This document shows, piece after piece, positions 31,848-38,967 of a DNA stretch of 42,868 nt. The stretch's first letter is position 1. Each line of letters opens with the position of its first letter. The position numbers and the translations under genes were made by a program. The notes below the pieces were generated by a model, which worked only from the letters and a program-made list of their open reading frames with translations, searched no databases and had not been told where the DNA came from. The stretch spans positions 1 through 42,868 of the forward strand of contig JASFPJ010000001.1 in assembly GCA_050116035.1 (NCBI GenBank), written 5' to 3'. This DNA comes from SOIA01 sp050116035 (GTDB taxonomy: Bacteria; Acidobacteriota; Aminicenantia; Aminicenantales; Aminicenantaceae).

Positions 31848-33158
31848 CTAAAACAATTCCAGGCCGGCGAAAAAAACGGGTTTGAATTCGCTTGAACCGG
31901 CCGGGGCGCCCCTCTCCTTGATGTGGCTCAAACCTCCGCCGGCGAACAGCGAAAGCGTGTTCGAAAGCCTTTTGTTCAGTGAAGCCCGCAGCATGACGAC
32001 TTGCTGGTCTGGGGTACCCATCTGGCTTCTAAAGAGTGTGGCATTATCTATGTATGTGTACCCGATATCTGTATTCAAGGAAAAACTATCCAACGGGAAA
32101 GAGAGCCCGTAGAAACCGGAATAGGCGAGGCATTCTTCAATATCATTAGTGAAGTTGATACTTCCCAGGGCCACAATAGAGTATATTCTATTAACAGAGA
32201 ATTTCACTCCACTGTTCACGCCGGTGAGATTGCTGGCCCAACTGATCCATCTCATCCGTCCATCGTATTTGGATATATTAACCAGGCCGACTGGAACTCC
32301 TTCGGTGTGTTTAGAGTAGTTGACCAACCCTATCTGGACTCCTTCCAAGTCTCCGGCCGCATTGGCCAAACCGATCTGTACACCCGCTGAGGTCGCGGCG
32401 GCATTCAGGCAACCAGCCTGAAGCCCGTTGAGACGCTCGCCAACGACGTTGAATATCCCAGCCGCCTGTAGACCTCTGAAGCTTTCACCGGAGACATTGA
32501 ACAGACCTGCGGCCTGTATTCCTTGACAACTTTCTCCAACGACATTCCATCCGCTAGCAGCCTGTATTCCTTGGTAAGTATTACCTGTGACATTCATGAG
32601 TCCAGCCGCCTGCAGGCCTTTTGATTCTTCTCCGGCGACATTCATGAACCCGGCAACCTGTAGGCCTATTGATTCTTCTCCGGCGACATTCATGAACCCG
32701 GCTGTCTGGATACCCCGGAAAGAGTTCCCCGTGACATTCATGAAGCTCGATATCTGCATCCCTTCCCCTCGTTCTCCACAGACATTAAATAATCCCGATA
32801 CTTGCACTCCAGATAATTCTTCACCCGCAACGGCAAAGAGGCCAGCGATTTGGCCTCCGGTGAGGTCTGATCCGCAGATTCCGGCCAATCCAGCCACCTG
32901 GATCCCTCTAATATCATCCTCCACAACGGATACGCCCCCAGCCAGGTCAAATCCGTGAACCTGACCCACGCGGCCGTATAATAAGGAAAGATTGATGTTG
33001 GTCGAGTCGTATTTAGACTGGTTGATGGAAACAGGATAAAAAATGGAGAGATTAAAAAAGAGGTGCCGACTTCGTGGCTCAGATTGAAGGTCTGGGACGA
33101 GCACAGAAAGAAATAAACCAACAGTTAAAATCAGTACAGCAGCCCTTCGAATTATCAT
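31848..33158 (-). CDS. Exported protein with 16-residue surface repeats (LA_2272-like)
   Basis: The 436-residue product has a signal peptide (about residues 5-26). Its middle part is made of repeats of the form G-I/L-Q-x-A-G-x-x-N-V-x-G-E-x-x-x. The glutamine recurs every 16 residues from Q87 to Q247 (eleven positions), then at Q261 and Q275 with a 14-residue period. Repeats of this kind are known in LA_2272-type surface proteins of Leptospira and others. The last 120 residues look like strands of a membrane beta-barrel. The start is ATG at 33158, with AAAGGAG six bases upstream, in preference to a frame opening at 33179. Parts of the repeat are nearly identical at DNA level, so copy number may change by slippage or recombination. 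Function is unknown; surface exposure is inferred. Confidence 0.82.
   Translation of the reverse strand: MIIRRAAVLILTVGLFLSVLVPDLQSEPRSRHLFFNLSIFYPVSINQSKYDSTNINLSLLYGRVGQVHGFDLAGGVSVVEDDIRGIQVAGLAGICGSDLTGGQIAGLFAVAGEELSGVQVSGLFNVCGERGEGMQISSFMNVTGNSFRGIQTAGFMNVAGEESIGLQVAGFMNVAGEESKGLQAAGLMNVTGNTYQGIQAASGWNVVGESCQGIQAAGLFNVSGESFRGLQAAGIFNVVGERLNGLQAGCLNAAATSAGVQIGLANAAGDLEGVQIGLVNYSKHTEGVPVGLVNISKYDGRMRWISWASNLTGVNSGVKFSVNRIYSIVALGSINFTNDIEECLAYSGFYGLSFPLDSFSLNTDIGYTYIDNATLFRSQMGTPDQQVVMLRASLNKRLSNTLSLFAGGGLSHIKERGAPAGSSEFKPVFFAGLELF
32259..32906 (-). repeat. Tandem 48-base coding repeats (later 42-base)
   Basis: These encode the 16-residue units (about residues 85-247) and then 14-residue units of the exported repeat protein. 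Two neighbouring units around 32625-32700 are almost identical in DNA (the words ATTCTTCTCCGGCGACATT and CATGAACCCGG recur exactly 48 bases apart), which suggests recent duplication or gene conversion; the other units have diverged. Confidence 0.8.
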
Positions 33159-33231
33159 AAAATTCTCCTTTCTTAGCAATATCTTTCAGCAACAAAACGC
33201 GAGACTGAAGCAGAAAACAACACTTTTACCT

Positions 33232-33250
33232 ATTATAACGAAAAATTATA
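33232..33250 (-). promoter_or_regulatory. Two TATAAT hexamers upstream of the repeat-protein gene
   Basis: Perfect -10-like TATAAT sequences occur on the minus strand at 33237-33232 and 33250-33245, about 75-90 bases before the ATG at 33158. Neither has a convincing -35 at 17 bases. They mark the likely promoter of the repeat-protein gene in the divergent gap. Confidence 0.35.
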
Positions 33251-33288
33251 CGTAAAAGTTCATGGCTTTGTATCCCCAGTCGTCAGAA

Positions 33289-33317
33289 TTGACCGTTCAC
33301 CTTCCCTGTGGTATAAA
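33289..33317 (+). promoter_or_regulatory. Strong sigma-70-like promoter for the SDR gene, very short leader
   Basis: TTGACC (33289-33294) and TATAAA (33312-33317) lie exactly 17 bases apart; each matches five of six consensus positions. Transcription would begin near 33324, leaving about ten bases before the ATG at 33335. No Shine-Dalgarno sequence is visible in that space, so translation may be leaderless-like. Confidence 0.55.
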
Positions 33318-33334
33318 CAACCTCAATTCGCCCA

Positions 33335-34315
33335 ATGAAAATTGCGGTCACCGGAGCCAGTGGTCACATCGGCGTCAATCTCTGCCAGGAATTGATCCAG
33401 CACGGTCATTCGGTCAAAGCCCTTATCCACAGAAACGATCATGGAATCAAGGAGCTCCCTTTGGAATGTGTCCCAGGAGACTTGATGGACGCCTCTTCGC
33501 TTTCACAGCTTGTCAGGGGAGTTGAGATCGTTTTTCATTTAGCTGCGGTAATATCCATCCAGGTCAGAAATAAAAAAGAACTTTTCGAAAAAAACGTCAG
33601 GGGGACTGAGAACATTCTCAATGCTACCCAGAAAGAAGGAGTGCGGAGATTAATCCACTTCAGTTCGATCCATGCTCTTATCCACGAGCCCTTTGACAGG
33701 ATGCTGGATGAAGGGCGGCCCCTGGCTCTCAAAGACAGGATCGATTACTGCCGGTCAAAAGCTCTCTCTGAACTGGTCGTGCAGGAAGCTGTGAGGGAAG
33801 GCCTGGATGCGGTGATACTCAATCCCACAGCTGTGATCGGGCCTTTTGATTACGCTCCTTCTTTGCTGGGAAGAGCCCTGATCCTGATCTATCGAGGGAA
33901 GATTCCGGCATTGATCAGCGGAGGCTATGACTGGGTCGATGTCCGGGATGTCGCAAAGGCAGCGGTCCTGTCTGTCGAGAAAGGTGAAAAGGGAAAGCGC
34001 TACATCCTTTCTGGCCATTGGAAAACTCTGGCTGAGCTGGCTGAGCTGGCGTACGAGATCAGCGGCAAGCGCTACAAAAAGCTGACCTGTTCTCCTGGAT
34101 TGGCCAGGGTCGGGCTGCCTTTCCTGAAGTTGTACTGTCAGTTGAACAGCACCCCGCCCTTGTATACAAAAGACTCGCTGAAGATCCTGCAAACAGGCCA
34201 CAGCGGTGTATCCTGTGAAAAAGCCAGAAAGAGACTCGGGTTCAACCCGAGGCCGATAGAGGAAACCCTCAAGGATACGTTCGACTGGTTCAGAGCGAAC
34301 GGCTTCATGGATTGA
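33335..34315 (+). CDS. NAD-dependent epimerase/dehydratase-type extended SDR
   Basis: The 326-residue protein is an extended short-chain dehydrogenase. G7-A-S-G10-H-I-G13 is the NAD(P) motif, FHLAAVIS (67-74) the second conserved segment, S110/S111 the catalytic serine position and Y138-x3-K142 the catalytic pair. The family includes nucleotide-sugar epimerases, 3-beta-hydroxysteroid dehydrogenases and dihydroflavonol reductases; the local sequence looks closest to the last two groups. The next gene, six bases on, encodes a steroid 5-alpha-reductase-like membrane enzyme, so a shared lipid or isoprenoid substrate is suggested. No ribosome binding site precedes the ATG. Substrate unknown. Confidence 0.88.
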   Translation: MKIAVTGASGHIGVNLCQELIQHGHSVKALIHRNDHGIKELPLECVPGDLMDASSLSQLVRGVEIVFHLAAVISIQVRNKKELFEKNVRGTENILNATQKEGVRRLIHFSSIHALIHEPFDRMLDEGRPLALKDRIDYCRSKALSELVVQEAVREGLDAVILNPTAVIGPFDYAPSLLGRALILIYRGKIPALISGGYDWVDVRDVAKAAVLSVEKGEKGKRYILSGHWKTLAELAELAYEISGKRYKKLTCSPGLARVGLPFLKLYCQLNSTPPLYTKDSLKILQTGHSGVSCEKARKRLGFNPRPIEETLKDTFDWFRANGFMD

Positions 34316-34321
34316 TTCGAC

Positions 34322-35083
34322 ATGCCGGAAACTACATTCACCATTTTAATCTATGTCTGGATGGCTTTCGGTCTCCTGCTTTTCCCTGTACTCCTGAAAA
34401 TCCCTGCACCCTATGGCCGTCATTCCAGGTCAGGATGGGGTATCACCATCCCCAATCATCTGGGATGGCTCGTCATGGAGCTGCCAGCTCTGGTTGTGTT
34501 CGCTTATTTCTTCCTGGCAGGCCCTGTTATACAAAATGCAGTGACCTGGTTTTTCTTCAGTGTATGGGTGGTGCACTACACGAACAGGACTCTGATCTTC
34601 CCCTTTCGGATCAAGGCGCAGGAAAAGAGAATTCCCTTATCCATAGCCATAATGGGTTTCGGCTTCAATATCGTCAACGGATTTTTCAACGGATACTATT
34701 TCGGGTCTTTGGCTCCGCACTATCCTCAAAGTTGGCTCTTGGATCTACGTTTTCTTTTAGGGATGTTACTCTTTTTGACTGGCTTGGGAATCAACTGGTG
34801 GTCGGACAGCATACTCCTCGGTTTAAGAAACTCGGGGCAAAAGTACTATTCAATTCCACAGGGAGGATTATTCCGCACAATTTCCTGTCCGAATTACTTG
34901 GGAGAAATCGTGGAATGGAGTGGTTTTGCTCTGATGGTCTGGTCTCTTCCGGCCCTCTCCTTCTTTATCTGGACTGTGGTCAACCTTGTGCCCAGAGCTC
35001 TGGACCATCATCGCTGGTATAAAAAGCAGTTCAAAGATTATCCCCCTGAGCGCAGAGCCTTGATTCCTTTTTTAGGGAGCTGA
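34322..35083 (+). CDS. Steroid 5-alpha-reductase-like membrane protein (3-oxo-5-alpha-steroid 4-dehydrogenase family)
   Basis: The 253-residue product has about six hydrophobic segments. The C-terminal half carries the family pattern: NSGQKYYSIPQGGLFRTISCPNYLGE, WSGFAL and the end signature HHRWYKKQFKDYPPERRALIP, where the Asn, Tyr, Glu and His residues bind NADPH in known relatives. Such enzymes reduce a double bond next to a keto group in steroids, polyprenols or enoyl-CoA derivatives. The gene begins six bases after the SDR stop, without a clear ribosome binding site, implying translational coupling. Bacterial substrates are mostly unknown; the pair with an SDR suggests consecutive redox steps on a lipid. 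Confidence 0.87.
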   Translation: MPETTFTILIYVWMAFGLLLFPVLLKIPAPYGRHSRSGWGITIPNHLGWLVMELPALVVFAYFFLAGPVIQNAVTWFFFSVWVVHYTNRTLIFPFRIKAQEKRIPLSIAIMGFGFNIVNGFFNGYYFGSLAPHYPQSWLLDLRFLLGMLLFLTGLGINWWSDSILLGLRNSGQKYYSIPQGGLFRTISCPNYLGEIVEWSGFALMVWSLPALSFFIWTVVNLVPRALDHHRWYKKQFKDYPPERRALIPFLGS

Positions 35084-35153
35084 TGTCCCAATTCTGATAT
35101 ACTCTATTTTATTGGAGAATCCCAAAAATGAATAGTAGCCAGAGGAGTAATGA

Positions 35154-36710
35154 ATGCATTCTCTTAAGATTAACAAGCTCAGGCTATTTCTGAAATCAAC
35201 TTCCTTGATAATTATTTTTGTATTATCAGGAATAACCGTCCTCCATGGTCACTCAGGTAAAGCCAGTTTCCACATTGTGATAGATACGGATGCAGCACTG
35301 GATGACCTCCGGGCCATCAGTCTTTTCCTCGCCTCCCCTGAATTTGAAATACTGGCCATCACAGCTTCAGATGGAGCGCTTTCGCCAGAAAAAGGGCTGG
35401 TTAAAATAAAGGCTCTCCTCCGTAGTTTCGGCCATGAGGGGATACCGACGGGTAGGGGCAATGTTGTTCAAGAAAAAGCGCCCTCATGGCGAAGTTTCTG
35501 TCAGAAAGTTCGATGGGGAAATGAAGAGAGCGCCAAAATAAAAGTTGAGATTTTTTCTGTCGATGTGATTCTATCGGCCATTGAAGGAGAGGATGAACCC
35601 GTTACTATTGTCTGCTTGGGAGGGCTGACGAATATTGCCGGCGCACTCACAGTCAGGCCTCAAATCATAGACAGGATTTTAAAGATTGTCTGGTATAACG
35701 ACAGTGCCAAACCCTTATCGGGAACCAATTATGAAATTGATAGAAAGGCGGCTCAGGCAGTCGTTTCATCGGGTGTGCCTCTGGAGGTGGTCAGTAACAG
35801 CGGGAAGGATGCTTTTGTTTTTGATGCACAAATTTTGCAATCCATCAATGCTGTCCATTCTCCCTATGGAGAAAAAATATCCACCACCCATAGTGATGAA
35901 TCTGTTATGGAAAGAATTGAATCGGGCCATTTGAAATTGTGGGATGATTTGCTGCCCGTTTATCTGCTCTATCCGGATTTATTTGATAAAGAGATCATTA
36001 TGAGGGATGATCGTCTTAAGCAATTTTCAATTCGAAATGTGGATGAAATCAAAATAAAATTTCTGGAGATATTAAAAAGCCGTAATGATGTTAAGAGTCT
36101 GGTGTTCAAAGGATTTCCTGATATGCCAGAATTGTATGCAGATGATGTTCGTCCCTTCATGAAAAGGATTATCCAGAAATATGGCAAGGAAGAGTGGCGC
36201 ATCGGTGTGCTCACGAATGAATTGCACGGGCATTTGGGTATCTATTCGATTATCGGAGCGAAGATGGGGATGAGAGCCCGCCAGTACTTCAATATCGGCG
36301 TGGATGATATTTCAATAGTTTCTTACGCGGGATCCACGCCCCCGCTGAGCTGTATGAACGACGGTTTGCAGGTAAGCACGGGAGGGACAGTTGGACACGG
36401 GCTGTTCAGTGTGTCTTCTGAGCCTCCATATCGTCCTGAGGCCGCAATCACCTTCAAAGGAAGGACAATTCATATTAGATTGAAAGACCAGTACTGGGAT
36501 AGTGTGAAAGCTGATATCCAAAAGGGCGTTGAGTTGCACGGAAGCGGAACCGAAAACAACTGGAAGTATGTCCGGAGGCTGGCCATTAAATACTGGCTTG
36601 AATGGGATAGACGTGAAATTTTTATTCTCAAAAAAGTAGAGAAAGAAATTTCCCCAGTTCCAACCTTTTCGCTTAAAAATTCAGAAGAATCATTGGTCAG
36701 CTTGAGATAA
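35154..36710 (+). CDS. Exported nucleoside hydrolase-like / FmdE-like fusion protein
   Basis: The 518-residue product has an N-terminal hydrophobic segment (about residues 12-30) read as a signal peptide. Residues about 38-300 match inosine-uridine nucleoside hydrolases: D46, D50 and D51 in DTDAALDD would bind calcium, GGLTN is at 156-160, and WDDLLPVYLLYPDLF (263-277) aligns with the family's HDP-containing helix. Residues about 350-490 resemble FmdE, the small subunit-like domain of tungsten formylmethanofuran dehydrogenase: H358-G-H360, then SCMNDGLQVSTGGTVGHG (399-416) with C400 and D403. The usual Cys after HGH is replaced by Gly. GAGGAG lies seven bases before the ATG; an out-of-frame ATG four bases earlier is ignored. 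The combination is unusual and its substrate is unknown. Confidence 0.8.
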   Translation: MHSLKINKLRLFLKSTSLIIIFVLSGITVLHGHSGKASFHIVIDTDAALDDLRAISLFLASPEFEILAITASDGALSPEKGLVKIKALLRSFGHEGIPTGRGNVVQEKAPSWRSFCQKVRWGNEESAKIKVEIFSVDVILSAIEGEDEPVTIVCLGGLTNIAGALTVRPQIIDRILKIVWYNDSAKPLSGTNYEIDRKAAQAVVSSGVPLEVVSNSGKDAFVFDAQILQSINAVHSPYGEKISTTHSDESVMERIESGHLKLWDDLLPVYLLYPDLFDKEIIMRDDRLKQFSIRNVDEIKIKFLEILKSRNDVKSLVFKGFPDMPELYADDVRPFMKRIIQKYGKEEWRIGVLTNELHGHLGIYSIIGAKMGMRARQYFNIGVDDISIVSYAGSTPPLSCMNDGLQVSTGGTVGHGLFSVSSEPPYRPEAAITFKGRTIHIRLKDQYWDSVKADIQKGVELHGSGTENNWKYVRRLAIKYWLEWDRREIFILKKVEKEISPVPTFSLKNSEESLVSLR

Positions 36711-36741
36711 CATCTATTTGTTTACCAAAAGCTGATTATTG

Positions 36742-36770
36742 TTGACACTTAAGAGAATTATTAGTATTTT
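36742..36770 (+). promoter_or_regulatory. Putative promoter for the rhomboid gene
   Basis: TTGACA (36742-36747) is followed after 17 bases by TATTTT (36765-36770), about 41 bases before the ATG at 36812. The -35 is consensus; the -10 matches four of six positions. Confidence 0.42.
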
Positions 36771-36811
36771 GCTATGGACATGTTTTCAGGCTCACTAAGG
36801 AATATATAGAA

Positions 36812-38719
36812 ATGCTTATTCCCATCGGCCATGAAAGTTCCACTGTCCGCAGGTTGCCGTGGATCACGTTCTTTATTCTGGCCAGCTGTTTCATCATTCA
36901 TATTCTGGTCACCGTTGATTTAAACAAAAGAGAAAAGGATCTAGAGAACGCGGCAAGGGAATTCCTGGGATATTACATGGAACACCCGTACCTGGAACTT
37001 GATTCGGAAGCTTTAAACCTGATTTTCGGGGAAAGACTCACCGAGCAAATCCAGGAGCAACTCGATATCATCCGCAGAGAAGCATCACGGGATGTTCATC
37101 TTTTTAAAGAACAGCAGCAGGAAGAGCTGAATCAGCTCTCGGAGAAGCTGAAAGCGATCATTCATAATATCCCCTATAGAAAATATGGATTCATTCCAGC
37201 CAGACAAAATTTCCTCGCTCTTCTGACTTATATGTTTATTCACAGTGGCTGGTTCCATCTGCTCGGGAATTTGCTGTTCCTCTATTTGACCGGGCCTTTT
37301 ATCGAAGACGTCTGGGGGAGGCCTTTTTACACAGCCTTTTACCTGATCATGGGAATAGCTTCAGCCCTTATGTTTGCTCAGCGCTATCCTGAGTTGACTG
37401 GACCCTTGATCGGTGCGTCCGGGGCAATCGCGGGAGTGATGGGAGCATTCCTGATCAGATACTGGAAGACGAAGATCGAATTTTTATTTATTCTCTTCCC
37501 TCTGATTTTCATACGGTTTACGTTCAAGGCCCCCGCATGGCTGATGCTGCCCTTGTGGTTCTTACTGGAGTTCTTCAATGCGAGAGTCATGGACGCCATC
37601 AATCCTCAAGGTGGTGGTGGAGTCGCCCATTGGGCGCATGTCTGGGGATTTGTGTTCGGTGTTGTGGCAGCGCTTGGAGTGAAATATTTCAAGATAGAGG
37701 AAAAATATGTTCGTCCAAAGATTGACGCCCAGACGTCTTATGTGGATGAGGGATTCCAGGCGCTTGAGGATGCCACAAATAAAAAGGAAGCCGGGAAATC
37801 AGCCGAAGCTTTTGCCCTTCTCCTCGAAACAGCCAGGAAAAATCCAGGGCATAAGGACTTGGTCGAGGGCCTCTGGGAACTCGGAGTTGAGACCGGCAGG
37901 GAAGATGAATCGGCAAAATTTCTCATCGCATTGGTGGAGAGCGAAATAAGAAGGAACCAGATGGAGTTGGCGGCGAGTCATTTCTGGAGGCTGAGAGAGA
38001 AAATTCCAGAGGCCACCATCAGTTCAACCTATAAAATCAGACTGATTCAACATTTGAAAGAGCGCCAGGAAAATGATGACGCAAAGGCATTAGCCAGTGA
38101 ACTCCTCCAAGAAGTTAGCCTCGAATCACCGCCTGTTTTACTGATGAATTTTGTGAACATTGCTTCAGAATTGAATCCTTCAATCGCTGGCAGAGTGTTG
38201 GAACTCTGCCTTCAACATCCGGAGATCCAGGAAGAACAGAAAGAAGAACTCAGGAAAAAGTTTGGCGATTTGCAGGAAAAAGCGCAGGTCGCGGCTCCAA
38301 CCGCGAGTCGATCCTTAAAAATCACTCCAGCCACCCCTGTGAGCCTGAAAGAAGAGAAACTCGCCTTGAACGTGGAGGGCGTCGGTGAGCGAGTGCTATC
38401 ACTCGACAGGATACAGTCCATCGCTGTGGCCGAAATTACTTCTCTGGAAGATCTTCCCTATCTGTTGATTGATCTTTTCCTGGATGACCCGAAATCAAGC
38501 GCTTCCGTTGTGCGTTCCATCAGGCTGCTGAGCTCGGGTTTCGAACCGAGAAAATTCTTCCCTGACATTCAAGATTCCCGGGAAGCTCTAAAGGCCTTCA
38601 TTTCGAGCCTGCTCGAATCAAGCGGGGCCGCGCCGTATCCGGATAAAGAATCGGTCCTGCTCAGTGCTCCTTTGAGTTTTCGCTCGATGGAGGAATACGA
38701 AGAATCGATTTTATCCTAG
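36812..38719 (+). CDS. Rhomboid-family intramembrane serine protease with long C-terminal extension
   Basis: The 635-residue product contains a rhomboid core. H144-x2-W147-x-H149 with G152-N153 is the usual HSGWFHLLGN motif, S203 in GASGAIAG is the catalytic serine and H276 in HWAHVWGF the catalytic histidine, all within six or more membrane segments (about 15-35 and 130-290). Between the first segment and the core is a charged, coiled-coil-like insert of about 90 residues (40-125). The C-terminal 340 residues are soluble and helical in their first part, TPR-like around 310-470. Rhomboids cut membrane proteins within or near the bilayer. AAGGA lies ten bases before the ATG. The extension may recruit substrates, but this is inference. 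Confidence 0.88.
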   Translation: MLIPIGHESSTVRRLPWITFFILASCFIIHILVTVDLNKREKDLENAAREFLGYYMEHPYLELDSEALNLIFGERLTEQIQEQLDIIRREASRDVHLFKEQQQEELNQLSEKLKAIIHNIPYRKYGFIPARQNFLALLTYMFIHSGWFHLLGNLLFLYLTGPFIEDVWGRPFYTAFYLIMGIASALMFAQRYPELTGPLIGASGAIAGVMGAFLIRYWKTKIEFLFILFPLIFIRFTFKAPAWLMLPLWFLLEFFNARVMDAINPQGGGGVAHWAHVWGFVFGVVAALGVKYFKIEEKYVRPKIDAQTSYVDEGFQALEDATNKKEAGKSAEAFALLLETARKNPGHKDLVEGLWELGVETGREDESAKFLIALVESEIRRNQMELAASHFWRLREKIPEATISSTYKIRLIQHLKERQENDDAKALASELLQEVSLESPPVLLMNFVNIASELNPSIAGRVLELCLQHPEIQEEQKEELRKKFGDLQEKAQVAAPTASRSLKITPATPVSLKEEKLALNVEGVGERVLSLDRIQSIAVAEITSLEDLPYLLIDLFLDDPKSSASVVRSIRLLSSGFEPRKFFPDIQDSREALKAFISSLLESSGAAPYPDKESVLLSAPLSFRSMEEYEESILS

Positions 38720-38768
38720 AAATACACTCCATTGAATAGTATTTGAAACCCAAGATACAGGTAAAAGG

Positions 38769-38787
38769 GAATTCCGGATGGGAATTC
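38769..38787. repeat. Perfect 7-base inverted repeat GAATTCC/GGAATTC
   Basis: GAATTCC (38769-38775) and GGAATTC (38781-38787) flank a five-base loop downstream of the rhomboid stop. No T-tract follows directly, so it is not a standard intrinsic terminator; it could be part of a factor-dependent 3' end or an isolated hairpin. Confidence 0.35.
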
Positions 38788-38900
38788 TGGTCTCAACGCG
38801 TTCCTATATAGATTTTTTGTAGTCTTGATAGGCTCTGAATCCAGCCTGGACCCCTCAAATCCTCGATTGGATTCTTACAATTTCTTCAGGATTGTTTAAG

Positions 38901-38929
38901 TTGTGTACAACTGTGCGGGCGTTTATATT
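38901..38929 (+). promoter_or_regulatory. Putative promoter for the CBM9/methyltransferase fusion gene
   Basis: TTGTGT (38901-38906) and TATATT (38924-38929) are 17 bases apart, about 39 bases ahead of the ATG at 38968. Four of six positions match in -35 and five of six in -10. Confidence 0.4.
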
Positions 38930-38967
38930 AGTTTTAGATGAGTTTTAAAATAGAAAGGAGGCTCGTG

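Noticed and set aside
33262..33525. A frame overlapping the start of the SDR gene.
   Set aside because: It is in another frame, has no family match, and the SDR frame carries the clear NAD-binding motif from its first residues.
34028..34052. A GCTGAGCTG-type repeat inside the SDR gene.
   Set aside because: It encodes a short Leu-Ala-Glu helix repeat and stays in frame; such low-complexity codon runs are common and show no other sign of instability.
34312..35022. A 236-codon frame overlapping the 5-alpha-reductase-like gene.
   Set aside because: It is in the +1 frame relative to a well-supported membrane protein gene and has a Cys/Ser/Gly-rich composition typical of a shadow frame.
38769..38787. 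The 7-base GAATTCC/GGAATTC inverted repeat as an intrinsic terminator of the rhomboid gene.
   Set aside because: No T-tract follows the stem, so it was kept only as an inverted repeat.
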